This document shows positions 1 through 12,650 of a DNA stretch of 64,000 nucleotides, piece by piece. The notes under the pieces were generated by a model. It made no database searches and was not told the DNA's origin. It saw only the letters and a list, made by a program, of their open reading frames with translations. The stretch is taken from contig CM068380.1 of assembly GCA_034770075.1 (NCBI GenBank), positions 26,006,638 to 26,070,637 of the forward strand, in the 5' to 3' direction. The translations under genes and the position numbers were made by a program. The first letter of the stretch is position 1. Every line of letters begins with the position of its first letter. Source of the stretch: Aralia elata. Lineage: Eukaryota > Streptophyta > Magnoliopsida > Apiales > Araliaceae.

Positions 1-827
1 ATTTAATTGTTAAATTTAAATCATTTGAGTATACTGGATACTCTATACGAGTAAAGATTAAAGAGCTTGTATCGGGTAAGAATCAGTGAGAAAAGTAAAA
101 TTCACTCTAGATGAGCGAACAGTAGACGACTAATATTTGACTCCTATAATTAAGTGTTTGAGTACCAAATTAGATTCGAATTTGACTTGTTTATGTATTG
201 AATTCAAGTCTCGCTCAAATTTTTCGAGTCGACCTCGAACAACGATTTTAAAATATTTTTCTCTCTCTCTACAATTCTGTTTACTCCCAAATCCTAAAAT
301 TTTAGTTTTGGGTTAAGTAATTTTCGGCTAAGTACTTGAATTAGTTAACTAGACATCACTATAGGATTTCAGTTAATTGATGGCATCCAGCTAGGCTGAA
401 AATTAAGAAATTGGTTAAAGACGTGTTTTAAGTAACCAAACACGTGGAATATCAGTTAGACATGCACATTCCTTCAAATTAGTAATATGGAATGACCACG
501 TTTAGTTAACTGGTGCACCACAGAGTTGGCCAAAATCAAAGGGACGTGATAGTTAGGTCAAATATTTAGAGCAACCAAGTGAAGACCCACGTTCCTTCAG
601 TTCAGCAGAGTGGGTAGGCCACGTTCAAGTTCATGATGTATTAACAGAAAGTGTGTTAGTGGGACGAATTTCAAGGATAACGTGATTAAGTGGATAGCTA
701 AGGCGTCGCAACAGTTAAGTGGCAACCCTATTAATATCAATCAGCATTTTTACGAGCAAAGTGGTTCACACCTAATGCAGAACACACTTATCTAGTCCAG
801 AACTCAAAGTTCTTCTAGTTATTTCCA

Positions 828-1040
828 GTATTTTAGCTTAGGCTATAACATTTAGCTTATTACACTAACTCTTGACATAGTTATTTCTAATTTCTTTTAG
901 TATTTTAGCTTAGGCTATACCATTTAGCTTCTTATGCCAACTCTTGACTTAGTTATTTCTAGTTTTTCTAGCATTTTAGCTTAGGCTATGACATTGAGCT
1001 TGTTAAACCAACTCTTGGCTTAGTTACTTGTTATATTAGA
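828..1040. repeat. 71-bp tandem repeat, about 3 copies
   Basis: Three successive copies start at about 828, 899 and 970. Each opens with AGTATTTTAGCTTAGGCTAT or a close variant and continues into a shared stretch containing CAACTCTTG and TTAGTTA. The spacing is 71 bp each time with a few substitutions. The function is unknown; it could be an LTR-internal or intergenic minisatellite. Confidence 0.75.
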
Positions 1041-1848
1041 TTAGTTGTATTGAATTCACTACTTGTTACGTCTGTTGACTTAGTCATGTATTCAAATTTA
1101 GACATGCAGCTTGTTACATCCGGTTGGATTTAGTTGTATGTTCATCCCCAGTTATTTCGACGACATATCCTAGCAATTATATTCAGGTTTTACTTAACTA
1201 TCTTATATTAGTGGTTATCTGTTACATGTATTTGTTAACTGTGACGTGCTAACCAACAGATATGATAAGGTTAACTCTACTTTATAATTGTAATAATCGG
1301 TATATAGTCAATGATCTGACACTACTTGGTTATTTCACTTGATTTGCATGCTCATTTGAACTTACTATTTAGTCAACAGGCCTACACAACATTGGTGGTT
1401 GTGGTGCATGCGAACTTAACCATAATCATTATAATCGTTAAATCAATGGATAGGATAACTTAACTAATACTAGTTAACAACTTGTTATTTATAGTGTAGT
1501 TTAACTCTGGCTATAAACCAACAAGTAGTATACTGGAATTAGCTACCATAAAATCAAGTGTCTAACATTAATGTCCTTAGTCAAAGGCAAAAAGACCTAT
1601 AGAGAAGTAGTTTCTTCTTCTCTTTAATTAACTGACCAATTTCGGCCAAGTAGTTGGCCGATTTTGAAGTACAGTGTTAACTGAATAGTATTTTACCAGT
1701 TAGACAAATACTACCACACACAATGGCGAATCTGTTAAGGGGCAGCATAGCTGGATTTTTTAAATTTTTTTATAGGTATAAGGGTAGAGGCAGATATGTA
1801 AATTAATAAACTCAAGGAGGCGGATTAATAGAAGGGTAGGGGCAAATA

Positions 1849-1890
1849 TATATATACACACACATACACACACACACATACACACACATA
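1849..1890. repeat. TA/CA microsatellite
   Basis: Short alternating TA then CA/TA dinucleotides, an ordinary plant microsatellite. Confidence 0.8.
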
Positions 1891-2579
1891 AGTACCAAGC
1901 TTCCTAAAAGGCACAGTGATAACTTATAATTATATTTTGTTGCACATTTATTTGTATACCTAGTTATAAATATATATACATAGGTATCAAGCTCTCATCT
2001 TTTATCATTTTGATAATGTTTCTCATTTAATTAAGGCATTAATATTTGTATACACAAGCAAAATTTTATATTTTTACAAGTTTCTTCTCACATAAGTGGA
2101 GCACATTTACAATTCATGCGAGACAAAGACCTTGTGGACATAACTTTTACTTGTAAAATCATTTTTTTTTGCCAGTTTAATCTTTTGTCATATTCTTTTC
2201 ATTCAAATATTTTATGTTAGTTTTGGTGTTTTTTTTCTTTGGCATGCTGAAGTTTACAAGATCAACCTTGCGTTGAAGAAAATTATGACAATGAAGAGAG
2301 GACTTAACATGACAAAGCTACAAAGTTTTTATAGCTTGTTTTTCTTACCTCTTTACTTGTATTAATGATTAAATATTTTAGGTATTATGACCTTCAGGAC
2401 ACCTACATTTGTTTTGATTACAAAGCCTTGTATATGTTTTGTTACTAGATTATTACATATTTAGTTGTGGAATATTATACAATTGGTTATTTATATAATA
2501 TAATGCTTTATTCGATGTTGATTACAAATTAATAAATATTTTTAAAAATATTTTTAATTTGCAATGATTTGATTATTTA

Positions 2580-2989
2580 ATAGCAGCATTGTCGAAGAAA
2601 TTTCTTCTCGGTAAATTAAAAAAAAATCACAATATGTAATTACCGAAGGAAATCTAATCTTTCTAAAGTAAATATATTCTTCACAAATTGTTATTTATGA
2701 AGGAGACATTTTTACTAGTTATTTCAAAATATTAATTGTGAGGAAATGATCTCTTCGCCAAACAAAAATAATCTTTTACAATATATAATTTGTGAAGAAC
2801 ATATTCTTCACAATATATCTTTCACAAAAAATATTTAGTCACTAACTTAGCGAATGATATTTTTAGCGATGAATTCTAATGCGAGGAATTGTGCGAAGGA
2901 AAATTTTCTTCACAATAAATCTCTTGTGAGTAATATACTCTTTCTTATGAATGATTTGTCCTTTATTGCCGGCCTTTTTTCTTGTAGTG
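2580..2989. mobile_element. CACTA-type transposon end (one terminus)
   Basis: The sequence ends in TTTTTTCTTGTAGTG (2975-2989), the reverse complement of CACTACAAGAAAAAA, which is the characteristic terminal inverted repeat of plant CACTA (En/Spm) elements. The preceding 400 bp has many short degenerate motifs in both orientations (TTCTTCACAA, GAAGGA, TTCGC and GTGAAGAA-like words), as expected for sub-terminal repeats. The partner end CACTACAAGAAA was not found in the window to the left, so this is a right-hand end whose other end is outside or lost. No transposase ORF is visible. The inner boundary is approximate. Confidence 0.55.
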
Positions 2990-3183
2990 AAAATCTGCTC
3001 CTAACCTCACATTGAGTTTAGCAAACTCTAGTAAGTCTGCACATAAAATTATTCAGTCATAACAAATTTCGTAGGTGGTTTTGCATTTAAGTTTCAATAT
3101 CAACCCAAAAATGAACAAGAAATAACCAAGGAGTCATGATTTACACACGAAAGAACAAAAGTTGGGAGAAAGAAAAAAAATTA

Positions 3184-6020
3184 TGTGACACCCCCAAATC
3201 CGGGTACTTCAACTCCACAGATTTGGTGTTCACTATACCATACATTCAAGACTAACTACCCATGTTAAAGATAACATAATTAAATTGAATGAAACATCTT
3301 CCCACAAAAAAGGATTACATCACAAATCTCTTAAATAAACAAAACCCAGGTTATCTAACCTCTATTACATCTGTGCGGAATAAAACATAATATTAAATAA
3401 GTTTTTGTTACAAATAAACATCAAATGGATAATAAGTCTTTTGCAACTTTGGCATCTTGCCCTTGCCTTTGCTTCTGGACGGCTCGTCCAATTTCTCCGC
3501 CTTAATTGCAATGTTTTGGCGCAAGAGTGAGCAAACAATTTGCCCACAAGTGTGATAACAATAACAATTGAAAAACTAATGAAGTAGATTTCAACAGAGA
3601 TATAATAGTTTTTTTGATTTCAATCAATAACTAGTCAAGATCTGAAATCTCAATAGAAAGCTTAGCTCAAGAACTGAATATAGATTCAGGATTAAAAGTG
3701 TATCTGAGGGTCACAAGACCTCGAACTATGTCCTAGGTTATCAAGTATTTCTACCGCAACCTTTAACAGTCTTATAGACTATGGACCATCCATCTCGTAC
3801 TCAGGGGGATCAGCCCTTTGTACAATGTAGTGTGCACAAACATTTTAATGCTGTCGCGTAATTAATCCCCTATATTAGGGTTGTTCATCTCAGTTTAGCA
3901 TCAGAATCCGTACCAAAAGGAAACTTGGTTTGGAAAGATTTTAAAATATTCTAAGTCTTTAGAACGCTCATCAACTAAGGACTAGCTGAATCAATAAGGG
4001 TTTGCTAGTCACTAAACAATTGATTCATCAATAAAGTTTGTACAATAAAAATTCTGTTCCAAGTTTGAATAATGATCAATGATCGAACAATAAATAACTG
4101 GAATAAAGCTTTAGCTCTTAATCATGATAGCAACCTTGCTTGAATAACAATAAGCTAAGGTTTATAATCTTGCTCAATGAAAATTAACTTGCTTTAAATG
4201 AAATAACAAGTTTAAGGAAGGAACTTGCTCAACGTAAAAGTATTAAATTGAGATAAGGAACTTGCTCAACGTAAAAGTAATAAATTGAGATAAGGAACTT
4301 GCCTCGTGCGTAGATTACAGATTAAATAATGCACGTCCCTTAATCACCCTATACATTTTGATTACAAAACGATAACGATAATTAGTTACAGATTCATATA
4401 CATTTTAAGTCTCGTTCTTATCCTATTTATTGTACCATCTCGATTGACATTCGACATTGTACAAATATATGCTAACAACCCTCGTGGTATCTCATTGGTC
4501 ATTTATTACCTTAATATAGGTTTTAAACATACATATAACAACATAGTGATATCACAAAACAAATAAATAAATTTTAATTTAATTTTTTTTAATAACTGTT
4601 CCACCGCCGGGGCGGTGAATTTCTTAACGAAATCGTCGTCGGGGCGAGGCTGTCGCCGGGGCGACAAGGCCGCCGGGGTGGTATTTCTAGCTCATTTCTA
4701 CCGCCGGGGCGGTAGACGCGACTAACACCTTCTACAGTTCGCGAACCAGTGAAAACTTAGGCCAAATTTGGCCAAAAATTTCCGAATTCTACCATCCAAT
4801 ACATAATTTAAACTTACCCAGACATCAAATATGCTAGAAAATAATTAGCCAACATGTTTCTAACTAATTTAACCATTATAAGCACATAATCAATCAATTA
4901 AAACCCAAAAATTCACTGTTTATACAAATATTCATATTTTAGCCATTTTAATGAAATCAACCACTGTGAATTCATCTTTCAACCATTTTAATCCATTCTA
5001 CTTGCATTCTTTTTGTTTTTCATTTTCTAATCATAACCAAAAGTCAATTTACCATTTAACAATCAAATTGAACACCAATTTTCATACATATATGTCATAC
5101 ATGAAATAAAACTCTGTAAAACCAAAAACTTCATTCTAAAGCATGATTTTATGGATAAACTCATTCAAATTAATCTATAATCATCACATAATCTCTAATA
5201 CATGCTTAGAATCAATTATAATCAAATAATTCATGTATTTAGCATATGAATTCATGCACAGTAAAATAGAAATCATATACAGAGAAATAGAATAATAAAA
5301 ATACAGTGTAGAACAAAACTAACAAGAATTATACCTTCTAATTCTTAGAAAGCTCCTTTGTTTTAAGAATTTCTTTCTCAAATCTTCAAGCTCCTCTCTC
5401 AATTCACAAAACTCTCAATTTTTGTTTCTTTTCTCTCAAAAGCTCTGTTCTTTCTTTCTTTTGTTTTTAAGCTTAACAAATAAACTGATAAAGCTTCAAA
5501 TAAAAACTGATGAAACATAATCACGTGTTTTAATATCAGATCATCAGTTACACAATTCAAAAGCCATTAAGGCTTGTTTGGCAAAACAAAATTAAAATAA
5601 CTCATTATTTCCAACCAAAGGTCATAAGGCCTTGTTTGGTTTGATGGAAATAAAAACTCTTTCTATTTATTTTAATAACTCATTATAACATATAGTTTTA
5701 AATGTCACACTTTTAATTTAATTGAACTTATTATTAAATAAATTCAATTAAACCTTACCAACTTAAATAATAGTACCATTTAACCAATAATAATAACACC
5801 AAATAAATTATCCCATTTAAATAAATTCTTTATTCAAATAAATTATTTAATCATCTAATTTAATTATTAAATTAAAATAATTACATCAAACCACATACAA
5901 ATAACATTTAACAAAAATTCTTTCACCATAACTTATAAATTATTTATTTTACTCAATAAATAAATTAATAAAAATATCAATAAATATTTTTATTTAATCA
6001 CAAAAATTGCATTCGTTACA
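3184..6020 (-). repeat. Element 1 3' LTR
   Basis: A 2.84-kb terminal repeat reading TGTGACACCCCC at the low end and CATTCGTTACA at the high end, i.e. TG...CA in element orientation. It is AT-rich except for a cluster of GC-rich palindromes at 4602-4714 (for example CACCGCCGGGGCGGTG). Small ORFs within it are not genes. It matches 23710-26592 closely and the element 2 LTRs more distantly. Confidence 0.92.
4602..4714. promoter_or_regulatory. GC-rich palindrome cluster in LTR
   Basis: Several short inverted repeats built on CGCCGGGGCG are packed into about 110 bp of otherwise AT-rich LTR: CACCGCCGGGGCGGTG (from 4602), GTCGCCGGGGCGAC, and TACCGCCGGGGCGGTA (4699-4714). The same cluster recurs at 25128-25288 and, in the other orientation, in element 2 at 8768-8896 and 17598-17745. 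A regulatory or methylation-target role is inferred only from position and conservation. Confidence 0.5.
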
Positions 6021-6118
6021 CCTTTCCCTCCTTAAAAGGATTCTGTCCCCAGAATCACAACGCAACTAATTCGTCCGTTACATTCTCCCCTTCTTACAAA
6101 GATTATGTCCCCAGAATC
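6021..6118 (-). promoter_or_regulatory. Element 1 polypurine tract with doubled hairpin
   Basis: Next to the 3' LTR the minus strand reads AAGGAGGGAAAGG (6033-6021), the expected plus-strand DNA primer site. Just upstream is a perfect inverted repeat GATTCTGGGGACAGAATC (6056-6039; stem of 7, loop of 4). A second copy with one mismatch lies at 6118-6101, followed by a second purine-rich run. Element 2 has the same doubled arrangement. Confidence 0.75.
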
Positions 6119-6130
6119 GCGATACAAAGA

Positions 6131-7338
6131 TTAAGCAAATAATTCAGGGTTATTTTGCATCATTTTCTCTTCGAGTTCCCACGTAGCTTCTTCAGCAGTG
6201 TGGTTCCTCCAGATTACCTTAACAGAATGTATCACTTTATTTTTGAGAACTTATTCTTTTCTGTCTACTATCTGTACAGGTATCTCTTCATATGATAAAT
6301 CTTTCTTAAACTGTATCGGTTCATATTCGATGACATGATTATAATCGGACTTATACGGTCGTAGCACCGATATGTGGAAGACATTGTGAATGTGGTCTAA
6401 CTCGGGAGGTAAAGCTACCTCATAAGCCACCTCGCCTAGTCGTTTCAGTACCTTGAAGGGTCCAATAAATCGCGGACTGAGTTTACCCTTTTTACCAAAT
6501 CTAATTTTTCCCTTCCAAGGAGATACTTTGAGGAACACAAAGCTCCCGACTTCAAATTCGCGATTTTGACGATGCTGATCTGCATATTTCTTTTTCCTGT
6601 CTTGAGCAGCTAACAATCTGGTTCTTATTACCTTGACAATTTCAGCAGTTTGTTGTACTAGCTCGGGTCCCAATAGGTGACGTTCACCAACCTCGTCCCA
6701 ACACAACGGAGTTCTGCACTTCCTTCCATACAATGCTTCGTAGGGTGGCATGCCGATACTCGCGTGATAACTATTATTGTAGGCAAACTCGACCAGAGGT
6801 AAATGATCATCCCAATTGCCCTTAAAATCCATAACGCACGCTCTCAGCATATCTTCCAACGTTTGAATTGTTCTTTCGCTCTGGCCATCGGTTTGAGGAT
6901 GGTAGGCTGTACTCATTCTCAACTGCGTCCCCAAACAAGCTTGCAGACTCCTCCAAAATTTTGATGTAAAACGTGGATCTCTGTCTGATACTATTGATAT
7001 TGGAACTCCGTGCCTTGAGATAATCTCTTTGACGTACAACTTTGCCAGCTGATCCAAAGTGAATCTGATTTTGATTGGCAAGAAATGCGTTGATTTCGTT
7101 AATCTGTCAACTATGACCCATATTGCGTCATAACCCTTCTGAGTAGTTGGAAGCCCTACCACGAAGTCCATCGTGATATGCTCCCACTTCCATTCTGGTA
7201 TCTCCAAGGGCTGTAACAAACCACTTGGTCGTTGATGCTCCGCTTTAACTCTCTGACAAGTTAAGCACTTCGCAACACATTCAGCAACCTCTCTTTTCAT
7301 GTTTTGCCACCAAAAATGTTGGCGAAGATCCTGGTACA
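6131..7338 (-). pseudogene. Element 1 integrase core and chromodomain (3' part of split pol)
   Basis: This is the downstream half of element 1 pol. It begins within the zinc-binding region of integrase (CLTCQR supplies the two cysteines). It continues through the DD35E core: TMDFVVGLP, VSDRDPRF, and the glutamate in DGQSERTIQ. Next come the C-terminal GPF/HNVFHISVLR region and a chromodomain ending WELEEKM...NNPELF. A CAA-to-TAA stop at 6251-6253 separates the chromodomain from the integrase core, and the frame then continues to TAA at 6131-6133. The integrase core itself is unbroken here, unlike in element 2. The upstream end was cut by insertion of element 2, and pol resumes at 19084. Confidence 0.9.
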
Positions 7339-10229
7339 TGTAACGAATGTAATTTTGAGAATAAATAAAAATATTTATTGAATTGTATAAATATTTTTGT
7401 TAATTTATTGAGTTAATTTATGGTTTATTAAGCTATTGTGAAATAAGTTTATGTTGAGTTAATTGTGTTAATTGTTACTTGAATATGATTTGTGATGATT
7501 ATCCTAATTTAATTGTTAATTAAATTAGATGATGAAAAGAATTATTTGAATAAATGATTTATGTTAATAAATAATTTATTTGAATAATATAATTCATTTG
7601 TTATTATTGTTAATGGTTAAGTAAATTTATTATTTGAGTTAGTAAGGTTTAATTGAATTTATTTAATAATAAGTTCAATTAAATTAAATGTATGACATTT
7701 TAAACTATATGTTATATTGGTTTATTAAAATAAATGAGAAAGTGGTTAATTTAGTTTTACCAAACAAGGCCCTATGATCTTTGTTTGGAAATAATGGGTT
7801 ATTTTAATTGTGTTTTACCAAACAAGACATAAGAATAATAGGTTATTCTTATTAGTAATTGCCAAACATAGCCTTATGGCTTTTGAATTTTATAACTGAT
7901 GAATTAAGATAGATTATACGTTATTATATTAAGTATCAGTTTTATTATTTTAAATTAACAATTTTTATTCCATCAGTTTTATTTTACGTCTGTTGTAAAA
8001 AGAAAACAAAGAAGAGAAAGAACAGAGTTTGAGAGAAAGAAAGAACAGAGTTGAGAGAGAGCTCTGTGAAATTGAGGGTTGAGAGAAAAGAGAGAATTGA
8101 GAAAGAGGAGGAAGAAAAGTGCTAAACTAAGAATCATATAGCTTGAAGGTATAATTCTTTTAGTTTTGTTTTTCATTATATCCTTAATATTTTACTTCTC
8201 TGAATATGATTTTTATTTCACTGTATATAAATTTATGTGCCAAATATATGAATTACTTGGTGATAAATGTTAGAAAGCATGTGTTAGATGGTTATGTGTT
8301 GATAATAGATTAATTTAGAGGTATTAATTCATGAAAATATGCTTTAGAATTGAATTCTTAGTTTTACAGAGTTTATTTCATGAATTGTATATATATATGA
8401 AAATTGATGATTCAATTTGATTATTAATTGGTTAATTAATAATTGTTTATGATTATTTGGTGAAAAACATGAGTAATGCAAAAAGATTTATTTTAATTGG
8501 TTGAAAAATGAATTTACAGAGTTTGATTTCATGAAAATGGTTAAAACTTGAATATTTGGTTTTAACAGTGAATTTTGGTTTAAATTGGTTAATCATGTGT
8601 TTTATAATGCTTATATTGATTAGAAACATGTTGGTTAAATGTTTTGTATCTTATATGATGTCTAGATATACTTAATTTGTTTTCTAGATGGTAGAATTCG
8701 GAAAATTTTGGCCAAATTTGGCATAAGTTTTCACTGGTTCGCGAGCTGGGGAAGACGACAGTCAAGTCTATCACCCCAGCGATAGAAATGAACTGATTTC
8801 TTCGCCCCAGCGACAGAGTCGCCCCGGCGACAAAATTGTTAAGCATAACGTCGCCCCGACGACGATTTTGTTAAGTTTTTTCTCGCCTCGGCGAGAAACG
8901 CTACTGTTTAAAAAAAAATTTTAATTATTATTTTCTTTTCTAGGGAAGTTATGATGCATAATTAAACTTATATTAATGTGACTAATGTATTACCAAGATG
9001 GTTGCTAAACTAGTATTTGTTGACTATGGTATGCTAAATGAGATAAAAAGCGAGCCTTAAATGCTTTTAATTTTGTGACTAATTATGTTACCATTTTATA
9101 ATTAAATGTTTAGGTTGTTTAAGGATCGTGAATTACTTAAATTTGTAATCTACGCTTGAGGCAAGTTTTCCTCCCTTAAACTTGAAAGTTATTTATAGCA
9201 AGTTCCTTATCTCAACTTATTATTTTATGTTGAGCAAGTTTTCCTATCTTAAACTTGTTATTTCATTTAAAGCAAGTTTATTTATATTGAGCAAGCTTAT
9301 TGACCTTAGCTTATTGATATTCAAGCAAGGTTACTATCATTTTTATATACTTAAGTTTTATTCCAATCATTGTTTGTTATTCAAACTTCGAGTACAGTTT
9401 CTATTGAGCAAACTCTATTGATGATTTAGGCTAGCAAACCCTTATTGATTCAGCTAGTCCTTAGTTGATGTGCGTTTCAAAGACTTAGAATGTTTTCTAT
9501 ACTTGTTCCAAGCCAATTTTCTTTTTGGTATGGATTCAGACGATAAACTGAGATGAACAACCCTAATATAGGGGATTACTTACGCGACAGCGTTAAAATG
9601 TTTGTGCACAATACATTATACAAAGGGCTGATCCCCCTGAGTACGAGATGTTGGTCCATAGTCTATACGACTGTTAAAGGTTACAGTAGAAATACTTGTT
9701 AACCTAGGACATAGTTCGAGGTCTTGTGACCCTCAGATATAATTTCTAAATCTTAAAATCTATTTTTCTTTGGAATCAAGTGTTCTAACGAGCTTTTAGA
9801 CTTTGAACATCTATTGACTGAGATTCAGAAATCTATTATTCCTTAGTTGAAATCCATTTCATTTAAATGTTATTGTTATCATACTTTTGAGCAATTGTTT
9901 GCTCACTCTTGCACTAATCATTGCAGCTAAGGCTGAGAAGTCGGACGAGCCGTCCACGAGCAAAGGCAAGGGCAAGATGTCAAAGTAGCAATTGATGTTT
10001 ATCTGTAATCAAAGACTTGTTTTAATTTATGTTTTATTCCGCGATGATGTATTAAGGTTTAGATAACCTGGGAATTGAATGTTTAATAGTTTGGAGATGT
10101 AACCCATTTTGGGTAGATGTTTCTTTAAGTTTATTAAATTATTGTTTTATTGGGAAGTTAGATTTGAATGTATGTTATAGTGAACACCAAATCAGTGGGA
10201 ATTAAGTATCTGGATTTGGGGGTGTCACA
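7339..10229 (+). repeat. Element 2 5' LTR
   Basis: A 2.89-kb repeat starting TGTAACGAATG and ending GGGGGTGTCACA. It is AT-rich with a GC-rich palindrome cluster at 8768-8896. Near the 3' end (9926-9988) a 21-codon stretch is conserved with element 1. The short ORFs at 7979-8176, 8589-8846 and 9182-9421 recur in the other LTR and are not genes. Confidence 0.95.
8768..8896. promoter_or_regulatory. GC-rich palindrome cluster in element 2 5' LTR
   Basis: Four to five inverted repeats with a CGCCCC core (TATCACCCCAGCGATA, TCGCCCCAGCGACA, GTCGCCCCGGCGAC, CTCGCCTCGGCGAG) are spaced 30-40 bp apart. Several differ from the 3' LTR copy by CG-to-CA or CG-to-TG changes, the expected product of cytosine methylation. 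The 3' LTR copy (17598-17745) has one extra unit. Confidence 0.5.
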
Positions 10230-10232
10230 GGT

Positions 10233-10244
10233 TGGTATCAGAGC
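10233..10244 (+). promoter_or_regulatory. Primer binding site, initiator tRNA-Met
   Basis: TGGTATCAGAGC lies three bases after the LTR end. It is the classic plant retrotransposon site complementary to the 3' end of initiator methionine tRNA. Confidence 0.9.
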
Positions 10245-10466
10245 TGTAGGTTATGAACCTTTAGGTGGGGAAAACCTTAGGGTAGTAGCCTTTTAGAAGA
10301 TAGTGAATATAATGGTGATAAACTCTTATCGAGTTCTAAGGAATGAATTACGGAAATTCATAAAAGACAATAAAATGATTATGTGCTATGTGCTTATTTG
10401 ATAACAAACTTATGTGCTCGCGAGTATTATCGATTAGTAATTAAAACTTAAAACTTTGTTGTCAGG

Positions 10467-11288
10467 ATGACTGATAGAGGAGAGCCCAGCCAGACTAGGG
10501 AGGAGGAGCCCCGAGATATTCACATAGTTCATGAGCAGCTAGTGCAGAGGGAGCCATCTCCATTGGTTACAGTTACAGGTCACGAGTATGAGCCTGAGAC
10601 TGATCCTCAGGAGGACCCTGAGGAGGACCCTGAAGAGGTTGAGGAGGAGGAGGAAGACCCTGAGGGGATATCACTATCTACTTTGGGTGTTCAGATGTAC
10701 GAGCAGGTGTATGATCGCAACATAGAGTTGTAGGATAGAATGGAGGAGTTAGAGAGGCAGCTGGCTGAGCGACAGACTGCTTTGGAGCAGAAGAGCAGTG
10801 AGATCGTGGAGCTAGATATACGTCTTGGAGACGTGGAGTGGAAGCTGGTTCATGTAGAGAGTGAAAAGGAGGAGTTAGAGGAACAGGCTGCAGAACGTCA
10901 AACCACTCTAGAGCAGAAGGATGCTGAGATCCGAGACCTTTCTTCACGTCTTGCAGAGGCTGAGCAGAGGCTGGCACAGTCTGAGTATCGATGAGGACAG
11001 CTGATAGCGAGGAATGAAGTTGTAAGAGATGAGTTGAGAGAGGAGTCAGCTAAGCGGGCGAGAGCTGAGACAGCTTGGCTGAGGGAGGCTGATCGCGCAG
11101 ACCGTGTAGAGTGTGAGATGCGGTCAAAGAAGGCCAAGATTGATGAGATGGAGTATATTTTTCATACTACCATAGACAGAGCTCAAGATCGAGCTAATCG
11201 TCATCCAGATGTGATGGATCATAGGATGATGACACGCATTATGGAGCAGGAACGCCAGGAAGTTGTGCGTCGTGGGATGTCATCATAG
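10467..11288 (+). pseudogene. Element 2 extra pre-gag ORF (coiled coil), two stops
   Basis: One reading frame runs from ATG 10467 to TAG 11286-11288 but is cut by TAG at 10731-10733 and TGA at 10992-10994. Element 1 has an uninterrupted 269-residue counterpart at 22662-23471, which shows the stops are nonsense mutations (Q to TAG, R to TGA). The predicted protein starts with an acidic Glu/Pro-rich region (runs such as EEDPEEVEEEEEDPEG). It is then mostly heptad-like coiled coil with repeated EERQT.LEQK and LAEAEQRLAQSE units, ending RIMEQERQEVVRRG. It matches no gag or pol domain that I recognise. The function is unknown. Confidence 0.8.
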
Positions 11289-11584
11289 ATTATGATTAGT
11301 TATGTTATTATGAAATTTATGAGTTAATAAGTTGTAAATCTCAGTTTCTATATAATGGGATAGAATAATGATGTAATCCTGTAACTTTGTGATTTCAGGA
11401 TAGATGATTTGATGTAAATAACCACGATGTTATCTTTATTATATTTTGAAGCAGTTAATGAATAAAATGTGAAAGTTTATCAGATGTGTTATGTGTTTAA
11501 GGGTTGTTTATAAATGTTTAAGTTGAGACTTAAATGTTTGAGTAATTGAGCAATAGTCTAATAACGAGAATTCTTAACAGTAAG

Positions 11585-12650
11585 ATGCCGCCAAGAAGAC
11601 AACCAACACGTCAACAGACCCCAGAGGGATCTACCAATAATGAAGAAGTCAACGCTAATCCGATGCAGCAGTTGGTGAATCTGCTAACGGGAGCCTTTGC
11701 AAATCAACCACAAGTTCATGCCACGACCTTCAAGGATTTCAAGGCTGTCGGACCTCCGGAATATCACGGGTCTATGAATCCGATAGAGGCTCAAACATGG
11801 GTCATGGAGATGGAGAAGGTGTTTGATGTCGCTAGGGTCAATAAGGATCAGAAGACGGCATTTGCAACCTTTATGCTGAAGTCAGAAGCTAGTTATTGGT
11901 GGCAAGAAAATAAGACTCGAGGTGGCCAAGGAATTATTCCATGGGAGCGATTTAAGGAGATGTTTTTCGAGACCTACTTTTCGGCAAGTGCTCAAAATCA
12001 AATGGAGGTGCAGTTTCTGGAATTGAAGCAAGGTACCATGACAGTACCTGAATATGCTGCAAAGTTTAATGAGCTGGCGCGATTTGCGCCATATCAGGTC
12101 AACACGGATGAGCGGAAGGCCAGAAGATTTGAGCAGGGACTGAAACCCTGGTTATATAGTAGAGTTTCGTTGTTTCAACTGAACTCGTTTGCGGCAGTGC
12201 TGGAAAAGGCGATTATCGCTGAAGGAGGCAGTGATGCTCTGTCCAAGTACAACCAGGAGCAGAAGAAAAAGAAGAATGAGAATGAAAACAAGATAAGTGG
12301 TAGCCATGGGGGGCAGTGGCCAGAAAAGGAAATGGAATGATAGTAACTCTGCGGGAAGTCAGCAGGGTAATCAGAAAAAGAAGATAGAGGTGTGCAACAA
12401 CTATGGAAAGAGCCATATGGGTGCTTGTTTGAAGGGTAAGCGGGTGTGCTTCAACTGTGGACAAGAGGGTCATATTTCACCAAATTGCCCTAATCCGAAG
12501 AAAGGAGCATGTTTCATCTGCGGGTCGAAGGATCACTTTGCTCGGGAATGCTCTAAGAAAACAACAACGGGTGGAGCCAAATCAGGAAAGGGAAATAGTG
12601 GTGGTGGAGGCAATCTTACTATCACAGGACCCACGCAGCCCAACCGACCT
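11585..12650 (+). pseudogene. Element 2 gag (capsid and zinc knuckles), frameshifted
   Basis: The start is ATG 11585 (MPPRRQPTRQQTPEG); element 1 starts at the equivalent place. The capsid-type domain (retrotransposon gag family) covers about residues 60-210, with conserved TWVMEMEKVF, SYWWQ, WERFKEMFFETYF and ELKQGTMTVPEYAAKFNELARFAP. One extra G in the run at 12308-12313 (six G against five in element 1) shifts the frame. Downstream are three CCHC knuckles: CNNYGKSHMGAC, where the second Cys is now Tyr, then CFNCGQEGHISPNC and CFICGSKDHFAREC. The broken first knuckle and the frameshift both argue against function. Confidence 0.9.

Larger units (their letters stand above)
1..2575. other. gene-free AT-rich sequence
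   Basis: No open reading frame with recognisable protein similarity lies here on either strand. The stretch has a 71-bp tandem repeat (828-1040) and a TA/CA microsatellite (about 1849-1890). It is AT-rich and looks like decayed repeat or intergenic DNA. No LTR ends or target duplications could be placed. Confidence 0.6.

Noticed and set aside
7979..9421. Three small ORFs in the element 2 5' LTR and their copies in the 3' LTR (16807-18270)
   Set aside because: They repeat only because the LTR repeats, carry no domain and have low-complexity composition.
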